Shown one piece after another: positions 51,964 through 59,788 of a stretch of DNA of 64,000 bases. The stretch is from Phymatolithon calcareum (lineage: Eukaryota > Rhodophyta > Florideophyceae > Hapalidiales), in contig OZ345367.1 in the NCBI GenBank assembly GCA_977006965.1, forward strand, positions 248,001-312,000. Direction: 5' to 3'. Made by a program: the position numbers and the translations under genes. The notes under the pieces are model-generated. The model was not told the DNA's origin. It made no database searches and saw only the letters and a list, made by a program, of their open reading frames with translations. Positions within the stretch are counted from its first letter, which is position 1; each line of letters starts with the position of its first letter.

Positions 51964-52130
51964 AGCTGGGCTTCGTGATCTTCTATTCTTGTCGAAGATC
52001 TGTTCGGGGAGTCCACTGCGAGTCAACACAAAGTCAACTGTCAAGGAAATCTGTCCTGTATAAGAAATTCGCTTCGAGTCAGAGTGACCCGGACCTTGAT
52101 CGGGGGATGGCTCGAAGTCGTATACCTCTT

Positions 52131-52382
52131 GTGGCGTTTTGGTACACCTGAGCCTGCAGTCGGCAACACGTAGTGCAAGACGTTTTGTGGTATTCTGAAG
52201 CAGGCCCAGTAAGCATCAGAGATTTTTAACAAGGATGAGCAACAAGGAAGACCCTTGTGGTGTTTTGGTACACCTGAACCTGCAGCCGGCAACACGCACT
52301 GCAAGAAGTTTTGTGATCCCCTGAAGCGGCCTCTCAAGAATCAGAGATAATTGAGGAGGATGCGCAAGCAGAGAGATCTAGT
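52131..52382 (-). repeat. two tandem ~126-bp repeats in the copia leader
   Basis: Units 52131..52256 and 52257..52382 share gttttggtacacctga, cctgcag, cggcaacacg and tgcaaga. They are diverged, so older than the insertion. Confidence 0.8.
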
Positions 52383-52407
52383 GTTTTTGAATTGAGATTT
52401 TATTTTT

Positions 52408-52914
52408 TTAGATATGTTTCGCGACGTGGCCTCGGGTCTTCATATGGTGAAGAAAGTTCGCTTCCGTGTCGATTTCGCGCTTGCAGGAACCGCACTTGAA
52501 TGGACCTTGTGCTTTGTTCTTAGCGTAAGTCGCTCGGCTTCGGCACTTCTTAGATCCACGGTGCGTAGCGACCTGCTTCGGACCGGTGAATTCGACCTTT
52601 CAAATATCGCACTTGACATTTAGGACCTTTGGCTTCTCGATCCCGAGCCATTTCACAGGAAGTAATGGGAGAGGTTTCCAACGGAGTGGCGGCGGTTTGA
52701 TGATGACAGGAGATGGAGAGTGAGTACGATCCGCGTTAATATCGCCTCCTTCACCGTCGCTCTCGATACCCTCGTCGTCGATGAAGATACACCTACGACG
52801 GGGAGCGCGATCTTGAACTTCTTCTTCGTCAACCTCGTCGTCGGAGAAGACGAGACGACGTCTTACCTTGTCGCTTGGGGCAATTAGGTGCCGACGGGAG
52901 CACGAGATAGCCAC
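52408..52914 (-). pseudogene. U1-type double zinc-finger frame carried in the copia leader
   Basis: A minus-strand frame between the 5' LTR and gag, in the sense of the element. It has an acidic stretch (SDDEVDEEEVQD), a basic run RAPRRR, then two fingers spaced Cx2C-x12-H-x5-H/C. The first reads CDI-stop-KVEFTGPKQVATH...C, where a TGA at 52600-52602 replaces the second Cys. The second is intact: CGSCKREIDTEANFLHHMK...H. The frame ends TAA at 52408. No ATG opens it; the upstream side has ttttcag at the frame start, so a spliced 5' exon is possible. U1-type fingers bind RNA or single-stranded nucleic acid in other proteins. Not part of any standard copia gene set. Confidence 0.65.
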
Positions 52915-53123
52915 TGAAAATCAACCGGTTAGCTCCGGTGTGTGACTGGAGAAGAGAGAATTTGACAGAAATGAATGAATGACTTATTCCTGTTCGAGCG
53001 GGCCACCTAAAAATCGATGGTTTTTGAGACGGATGCGCAAGGACAAGGAGTGTTGGAGATGAAGAAGATGCCGAGGGGAAGAAGGACCCCCGGTGATGGT
53101 TAGCAATGCGAAGTGGTTGAGAT

Positions 53124-53142
53124 GTTCGCTGGGCCCATAGCC
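53124..53142 (-). promoter_or_regulatory. copia primer-binding site, initiator tRNA-Met anticodon-arm type
   Basis: Directly next to the 5' LTR the minus strand reads GGCTATGGGCCCAGCGAAC. Its complement contains GCTGGGCCCATA, the anticodon arm of eukaryotic initiator tRNA-Met including the CAU anticodon. Drosophila copia and yeast Ty5 prime from a cleaved initiator tRNA-Met in this way, rather than from the tRNA 3' end. Confidence 0.82.
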
Positions 53143-53551
53143 TGTTGGAAGGTTAGTTGTTGTGTGTTGTTTCCTTGGTTTATTCACTCGGCCGACCTCA
53201 GATCCTGGTTATATGGACCTGTGGATCGGTTCCAAACTTGGTCAAATGTGTTATGATAGTACTTTGACGACGGTGAGTCTAATTATTGCAATTACCCTAG
53301 TAATTAGCTATCATAATCTTGTCATATCGTAGGACACGTGTTCTAGACTAAAATTCATCATTTTTGATACTGAATCAGGGGTATGAGTATCGTACTCCAA
53401 TCATATACTGACACGTGTGTTGACCATTCTTGGTCTCTCCATGTTTCTAGACACGTTGTCAAACACCTTGAAACGTGTACACGTGGACCGAGATCACCAC
53501 TTAATGATAAAGTGTGCCACGACTAGAGCATCAAGTGGCGCACTTGCAACA
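53143..53551 (-). repeat. copia 5' LTR
   Basis: 409 bp with perfect short terminal inverted repeat TGTTG...CAACA. It should carry promoter and polyadenylation signals for the minus-strand transcript. Confidence 0.96.
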
Positions 53552-53556
53552 TCAGG

Positions 53557-54584
53557 GCTGTGAACAAGCATGCATGTCGGCCATGAATTCTAAAGAGTGC
53601 GACTGTGAGGGACACTCAAATACTCGTATGATTCGAAGCTTATGATTCAAATTCGAAATCATTATGTCTTCACTTGCCGGAATTCTATACAGCTAACCCT
53701 CGTTAAATGGATGCCCAAGTTGGACCGATTTGTCATCCAGCAAATCGAGGATATTCCAGAACTGAATTCGAATCATACGTTTACGGATACACGTGCACAT
53801 CGAAGGGGCTTTAATGCAACGAAGATTGCTGATTTTTTCAATAAAAAATAGCAATTTGGAATATAGACAAGTTGGTGCCGTCACTTCGGCTACAGTGCAC
53901 CCGTTCAAACTGCAAGGCTTCGGGACAGGTAGTCGAGTTGCAGTTGAAGAGGGATTTCAGTCCGGGGGGCTATCATAACATGAAGTCTACAGACTCACCC
54001 ATTTGCGCGGACAATGAATCAAAAATGGTTGGACAGACGAAATGCAGATGAATTAAACATGATGTACCGATACTTACAGTGCAACGAAAGGCTAAAAATA
54101 AACGAAAAATAAGAGTCCTCAATTTTGAGGATTACAATTGGCTTGCAGTTTGCAGTCTTGCTGGTCACCTTAAAATTTAGATGTTTTTAGTTCGATTTTG
54201 GATCGTGAAAGGCACTCCGATTTCAGTTCTGCAGGGATTTCAGTTAGAAGAGTTGCAGTTAGAAGGGGTGTACTACATACAGTACACTGCTCACATGTCC
54301 AAGTGAAGAAAATATGCTGTGCATCGGTATCAAAAAATAAAAAACGTTCAATCATGTGCCGTGACCAGGGTCTGGGAAAGTGTTCTGAAATCGAATACTC
54401 TACGTACCTTACAAAATCGTTAAATTCAGGAGTACAGTATCCTCCATTCGTTCACCCAAATCGTTCTCGTGAAAGTCGGGATATTTTGTTTTCGAGTGTC
54501 CATTTAACTGGGATTGACTGTACTGTGCAGTGCATGTCTGAAATTTGTTGCGCATCCTTATATCATATCGAGGACTGACTGTAG
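53557..54584. other. intergenic region
   Basis: No gene recognised. Short purine-rich direct repeats around 54215-54270 (tttcagtt, agttgcagttagaag) are too short to classify. Confidence 0.45.
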
Positions 54585-57580
54585 AACGTTCACCTAAATT
54601 TCTGCACCGTGTACGAGCGGACGTATTGCAAAAGTGAGAATACCTTTGAAACAGACGCGCTTGTCCAAGTCAGCAATACGCTATACGTTCGTCGTTGCTG
54701 GGTCTTTGCTAGCTTCTACGATTGATAACAGAAGGGCAGGCTTCGCTTGTTCAATGGTTAATGAGCATCGTTTTCTCGAAGAGCAGAGCAATGCTCCATC
54801 TGGCGCATTATGAAATACCTTCAACCGGTACCGCACAACTGCATCTCGCTACATACAGGTGCCAATTTTGCAAATGCTGTAAGTCTTGTCCGACTTATGT
54901 AAGCAAATTTAGAAACGTGGCATGAAAGACGGCGTTTCGATTGGTGCACCCCTGTAACGGATGTGCTCACCGCAGAGTCCAACTCAGATCCCGAATTAAC
55001 CAAATTCGTAACGGTCCTCCCAGAAGTATCATCGTGCCTCCTCCCACCGTCCCCAACCCCCCATCTTCTACTACTCAAGATGGCAGAAATCTCAGGGGGC
55101 AGGCCCTGCGTGGTGCGAAATCCACTTCCGCGATCGCAATCCTACGCCTGTCACAATGGGCCCCAAATCACTAGCCTTCGTGCTGCTCGCGACCCTAGCC
55201 GCAAACCTGGTATCTGCAGAATGGGATCACCAAGCCCACGCCAAACCCGGCGGACCATACTACTCCGTTGACTGGAATGGCGACGGAGGCGAGACGGTCA
55301 CTCTCGATGCCACGGAAAGTCACTCCCATTATTTTGACCATGGACCGCCGCCGAAGAGCGGTTTCATCGTCGGCTATCACTGGATCAGCGGGCACACCGG
55401 CAAGACGCTGATCAACACGAAAAGTCCAATTATATCTGGCCACTTTTTTAATGGCATTACTATCCTCAAACTCACCGTCACCGACAACATGGGTGATAAG
55501 GCCACGGGCTGGACTTACATCCAAGTACGCAAGCCACACAAGTGGGAGAACAAGCCGCCCACTGTAAAGTCCATCGATCCCGAGTCTGGTCCACCTGCAG
55601 GTGGAATATCGGTCACCATCGAAGGCTCCGACTTTTACAACAATCCGAAGGTCCAATTCGGTGGTGCCCCTGTCGAATTCCGCGTCATTAGCGATGACGA
55701 AATTGTCGCAACTTCTCCGAAGGTCGCCACTCTCGGGCCTCAAGTTATCTCTGTCACAAATGGATTTGGCAAAAGCACCCAGAATGTGGTGTACGACGTG
55801 ACGAAAGAATCTGTCACACCAATTGCGTTCAAAGAGACGACCATCAAGGCGAAGGGCTCAAAGGGTTCAGACGACGATCACGACTTTGTGCTGCCGGAGA
55901 TCACGACCATCAAAATTGGTCCCGATGGCCGCTATTATGCCGGCTCTCAGGACGGTTTCATTTACAAATTCGCCGTTAACCGCCACCTCGTCGTGGAAGA
56001 GTCATGCAAATCGGCCAAGGTCGGTCACCAACGTTCAATTTTGGGCCTAGCTTTCCATCCGCATGAATGGAGCACGCCTCGCGCTTACATCTCGACCTCG
56101 ATGCTGTATTGGAAAAAGCACGCTGGAGGCACCTGGGACAACGGCGACGTGGAGGTATGGACGTCGGTGGCGAGTGCGGAATGTATGTCGTTCTCACATA
56201 CAGTTATCACCGGATTGCCGGTTGCGAACCACGACCACGGCGTGAATGGGCTCGAATTTGAGAACAACGGCGACTTGTTAATCGCAGTTGGTGGAACGAC
56301 CAATGCTGGTGTTAATGTGAAGAACGATAAACTGGGCGGAATCCCAGAATCGCCTCTTAGCGGCGCGGTACTGGTGGCCAAGCTTTCAATGGGGACCAAG
56401 TTTGACGGAAAAATCATGTACGATCAGAAGAAGAACCCCGGAACTGCAAAAGTAGTATCCGGAAGTGTGGATGTGCTTGCAGCAGGGATGCGAAACGTGT
56501 TCGGCATGACGCGGCATACTAACAAGTTGATATATGCACTGGACAATGGGCCCAACGCCGGATACGGTCCAACAGCGACTGGGTGCAACTCAGTGGGACC
56601 GCAGCTTTCGTTCGCTGATAAGCTTCTCTTACTGAAGAAGGGCGCGTACTATGGACATCCGAACGCCAATCGCGGGCGAACGGATGCACGGCAATGCATC
56701 TTTCGGAAAGGAGATACCAAGGGTTTGCCTGCAAAAACGTTTACGCCGCCGCTTGCCGTGGTGCCAAGTTCAACTAATGGGATCATGGAGTATACGGCGA
56801 ACACATTCGATTTCCAATTGCGAGGAAATCTTCTTCTCAGCAAGCTTAGCTGGGGAGGAGCAGGTCAACTGTACCGCGTGACCTTATCGAACAAGGGACA
56901 ACAAGTAAGCCAAGGTCCAATCCCGTTTTTGAAAGAGTCTGGATTGTCAATCGTTATGGGTGCGTTTGGCGAGATCATCATGCCAAAGCTGAAGCAGAAG
57001 AGGGTTGTTGCCTATGTCCCTATTGACGAGAAGCACGAAGCATTGCGGGTGATTGCAGTGACTCCGCGCCGCGGACCTGCAACCGGTGTGAATCCTGTGT
57101 TAATCACCGGGGATGGGTTCTGGGAAGGAGTGAAAATCTTCTTCAATGGCAAGGAGTGTCTCACGTACAAATCGCGAACACGAGAAAGTGTTTGGTGTCA
57201 AGTACCACCCGGGGTGCCTGGTTCAATTGTTAGCGTCGTTGCGAAGCATGGCGGACTGTCTTCGAAAAAATCAGGACATAGCGATTACGAGTACATGGCG
57301 TATTAATGTGAAACGAACATGTGCGGCACGCATGGTCCGGTTGGCGATGTTCGGTTCGCGTCAATCTTCGTCAGGCAAGCATCTTTTTGTACCTTTTGTC
57401 TTGGAATTAACTCAAATGTAGATCTGAAATAAGCTACGTATATATATTGTAGAAGCGGTGACTGTTCGTAAACTAACCCCTATTTACCTTGGAGGTACCA
57501 CTTAGAAGAAGTTCTCGATGACCTTTTGCGGCGCACCTGACTTTCGCTCTGGACGACAGTAATGAAACTATTCCAAATTG
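54585..57580 (+). repeat. segmental duplication, copy B
   Basis: Counterpart of 39428..42490. Non-coding flanks are clearly homologous but more diverged than the coding region. Confidence 0.88.
55156..57306 (+). CDS. secreted PKD/IPT-TIG and beta-propeller protein, paralog B
   Basis: 716 residues from ATG at 55156, the same domain order as paralog A: signal peptide (SLAFVLLATLAANLVSA), PKD-like fold, IPT/TIG domain, propeller, second IPT/TIG domain. The proteins are more than 90% alike by eye. Differences cluster at surface-like positions, and B has one extra residue near VNVKNDKLGG. Both frames are intact, so both genes are probably used. The flanks have diverged more than the CDS, which suggests purifying selection or gene conversion. 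An upstream ATG at 55080 is conserved in position with the one in A, but the small frame it opens has changed. Confidence 0.88.
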   Translation: MGPKSLAFVLLATLAANLVSAEWDHQAHAKPGGPYYSVDWNGDGGETVTLDATESHSHYFDHGPPPKSGFIVGYHWISGHTGKTLINTKSPIISGHFFNGITILKLTVTDNMGDKATGWTYIQVRKPHKWENKPPTVKSIDPESGPPAGGISVTIEGSDFYNNPKVQFGGAPVEFRVISDDEIVATSPKVATLGPQVISVTNGFGKSTQNVVYDVTKESVTPIAFKETTIKAKGSKGSDDDHDFVLPEITTIKIGPDGRYYAGSQDGFIYKFAVNRHLVVEESCKSAKVGHQRSILGLAFHPHEWSTPRAYISTSMLYWKKHAGGTWDNGDVEVWTSVASAECMSFSHTVITGLPVANHDHGVNGLEFENNGDLLIAVGGTTNAGVNVKNDKLGGIPESPLSGAVLVAKLSMGTKFDGKIMYDQKKNPGTAKVVSGSVDVLAAGMRNVFGMTRHTNKLIYALDNGPNAGYGPTATGCNSVGPQLSFADKLLLLKKGAYYGHPNANRGRTDARQCIFRKGDTKGLPAKTFTPPLAVVPSSTNGIMEYTANTFDFQLRGNLLLSKLSWGGAGQLYRVTLSNKGQQVSQGPIPFLKESGLSIVMGAFGEIIMPKLKQKRVVAYVPIDEKHEALRVIAVTPRRGPATGVNPVLITGDGFWEGVKIFFNGKECLTYKSRTRESVWCQVPPGVPGSIVSVVAKHGGLSSKKSGHSDYEYMAY

Positions 57581-57956
57581 AGCTATGTCAATTCTTTCTC
57601 CAGTATCTGCCAGAGCTCCTGGAAGACACAGGCGACCCTTCATGTCGAACTGGCTTTCACCGCAAGCAGATGGATGTCATGCAAAGTTGAGTACATCGTG
57701 ATGGGTAACAAAAGTGCCATTGGGAAGAAGCAGAGCGCACCAAGCAGAGAGGCCGGAACTCGCATCTATAACGACGCCGTTTTCTCGATGACATGATCCT
57801 ATGGAATTCTGAACGAGACAAAGTCAGTTAATCGATGGGAGAATATAGACGTTCGAGATATGCGGACATTCCTCAAGGTTGGAACTCAGGGCAACTTAAT
57901 CTTTATCGTGGCCTTCGATTTTTGCAGCAGCCTTCTACACGAAAAAGGCTAGCCGA
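57307..57956. other. convergent intergenic region
   Basis: Holds the end of duplication copy B and the 3' side of WDR12. The half-hairpin arm related to 42362..42427 lies at ~57487..57521. Confidence 0.5.
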
Positions 57957-59294
57957 TCAAAGAGTAAAGGTGGTAACTCGTCCATCACTCCCCGCGCTGA
58001 CCAATACATTTTTCTCCTCACACCTCCCCGACACCACATCCAGAACATTCACACCCGTGCCACCCCCTTCCACATGTTGCATTACATGCACAGGAACATC
58101 CACAGCACGTAAGTCCCACACTCTCACCGTCCCATCAGCCCCCGCGGACGCCGTCACAGTGCCCTCCGTCACCCAAGTCACCGCGTTTGCGATTCGCTCA
58201 TGCATTCCCGATCTTTTACATGCAGCAACAACAGCAGCGTCTGCCCTTCGATCCAGCACTCTTACAGCGCCGTCCTTCCCGCAAACCACCACCATGCCCT
58301 CCTTTGCTCCCACAACGCCAGTAACAGCCCGTCCGCCGGCCGGAAGGGCCACGCTCTGCTCCGCAATATTAGTGTCCCAAACGCGGACGAAACCGTCCCA
58401 TCCACCGGACAACAGGTCATCTCCTGCAAACGCGAGTGCGGGTACGCATAGTCCAGTCGGCTGTGCCAGTCTCACTGTCCTGACCGCACCCTCCGCGGTA
58501 CGGGCACGCTTCAGCGGACCCGAGGCGACATCCGATACAAAGGCTTCATTATCTTTATCATCAGACAGTCCACAGCGCGGAACCGTCCACACAGACCCGT
58601 CAAAACCGGACACGGCTGCGACAGACGCGCCTAACACGCGTCCACACGCGAGCGCCTCAAGGCTCGTGCATGCGCCATCGTCCTCGGCACGGAATACTCC
58701 TATTGCGGCCACCTCGTTATTCTCAGGGGCAAATGTCCACAAACGCATCGCCTCGTCCTGTCCCGCAGACAAGAAGTGCTCTCGCTCTGGGGTCCAAGCC
58801 ACTGCCTTGACCGGGGCGGCATGTGGATCACCGCTGGCCACGATGTTCCCGTTGCGTCGAACTGCCGGCGTTCCGCAGAACGAGCCAGTGAGCACAGACA
58901 GTTCATTCTTATGCACACATACATCTACAGCGGAAAGCCAGATATTTTGCGGCGGTGTGTCATCAGGAGTGCGCGTCGGTGCAGGCACGGGCAAATAATA
59001 CGTCAGCTCGAGCGTAGCCTCCACGGAAAGGGCGCGTCGAGCTATGTGCTTTCCCAGTGTTGTACGTAGTGGTTCGCTGTTTCCGGAAGCGTGCACTAGA
59101 AAGTGAAAGTCTGGAGAAGAAGGGGTTTCTTCAATCGATAGCAGCTCGCGTACAACCGTTCGTAGAGCCTTGCGTCCGCAGTGGGATGGAACGGAGAGCT
59201 CAGCGCCGTCAGCGACGGCGTACAGGCCATCGGGAAAACCGCTTTTTAGTCGAATATGCACTGTTGAAGGCCCCACTGTCTCGCTCGCACCCAT
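57957..59294 (-). CDS. WDR12: ribosome biogenesis WD40 protein WDR12/YTM1
   Basis: 445 residues from ATG at 59294. The frame extends to 59366 only through a TTG, and the chosen Met sits just before the domain start, as in the family. Residues ~11-100 are the NLE (ubiquitin-like) domain: VHIRLKS, LSVPSHCGRKALRTVVREL, DFHFLVHASGNSEPLRTTL and ATLELTYYLP. A beta-propeller follows, with repeats ending LSAGQDEAMRLWTF, LSGGWDGFVRVWD, VVCGKDGAVRVLD, ASAGADGTVRVWDLR and VSAGSDGRVTTF. In other eukaryotes YTM1/WDR12 forms the PeBoW complex with NOP7/PES1 and ERB1/BOP1, and its NLE domain is bound by the AAA machine Rea1/Midasin during 60S maturation. Divergently arranged with ARP5. Confidence 0.92.
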   Translation of the reverse strand: MGASETVGPSTVHIRLKSGFPDGLYAVADGAELSVPSHCGRKALRTVVRELLSIEETPSSPDFHFLVHASGNSEPLRTTLGKHIARRALSVEATLELTYYLPVPAPTRTPDDTPPQNIWLSAVDVCVHKNELSVLTGSFCGTPAVRRNGNIVASGDPHAAPVKAVAWTPEREHFLSAGQDEAMRLWTFAPENNEVAAIGVFRAEDDGACTSLEALACGRVLGASVAAVSGFDGSVWTVPRCGLSDDKDNEAFVSDVASGPLKRARTAEGAVRTVRLAQPTGLCVPALAFAGDDLLSGGWDGFVRVWDTNIAEQSVALPAGGRAVTGVVGAKEGMVVVCGKDGAVRVLDRRADAAVVAACKRSGMHERIANAVTWVTEGTVTASAGADGTVRVWDLRAVDVPVHVMQHVEGGGTGVNVLDVVSGRCEEKNVLVSAGSDGRVTTFTL

Positions 59295-59788
59295 TCTGGT
59301 TGCGCTGTCAGATGCGAACGGTTCGTCGATTGGATACGGGGCGAAGAGGGTGACCTCGTTCCGCAAACGTCCACAACAATACGAAGGGGTAAATGCATGG
59401 ACACAGCCGATGGGTAGCGTATACAGGACCGGTTGTGGGAGGATAATGAATATGGCTCAAGAAATACAGCTCTATTCCGGTCTCGACACCGTCGGTGGTC
59501 ATTGCATCTGATGCTCGTTATATAATACACGTGTCCAAGCATCGAACACGTGGATTGAACAACACGTGGGCATTGCACTAGAGAAGCACTCTCCAACCGC
59601 GTAAGTAAAAATAAGGATGCGAAGGCGCCACTCGGTGCGCCCAGCTTCCAACCCAGTCCGAAGGAGTCGAGGTGCATCACGAAGAATTCTACACCCAGCG
59701 ACTTGATCCTCTGAGTAAGGGTCATCGCTTTTTCCAGACACATTCTTCCTGTACCAGTTAGCGGTCAACACTTTCCTACCAGAGCACG
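59295..59788. promoter_or_regulatory. divergent promoter region between WDR12 and ARP5
   Basis: 494 bp separate the two start codons. No other frame is supported. ttatataat at ~59519 may be a core element. A shared bidirectional promoter is inferred from the layout. Confidence 0.5.

Larger units (their letters stand above)
47457..53551 (-). mobile_element. Ty1/copia LTR retrotransposon (6,095 bp, decayed)
   Basis: Two 409-bp LTRs begin TGTTGG; the right one ends CAACA (left CAATA). The 5-bp target duplication tcagg is at 47452-47456 and 53552-53556. Inside, on the minus strand, are a primer-binding site, a leader with a zinc-finger frame, gag-pol in one frame in the order gag, protease, integrase, RT, RNase H (the copia order), and a polypurine tract. 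Four in-frame stops and a changed integrase catalytic residue make it non-autonomous. Confidence 0.96.

Noticed and set aside
53124-53142. Possible tRNA gene because of the initiator tRNA-Met anticodon-arm match
   Set aside because: Only the anticodon arm matches and it abuts the LTR; acceptor, D and T arms are absent. It is a primer-binding site.
57835-58998. 387-codon plus-strand frame
   Set aside because: Antisense to WDR12, whose minus-strand product has clear NLE and WD40 motifs; the plus frame is Thr/Ser/Pro-rich without a motif.
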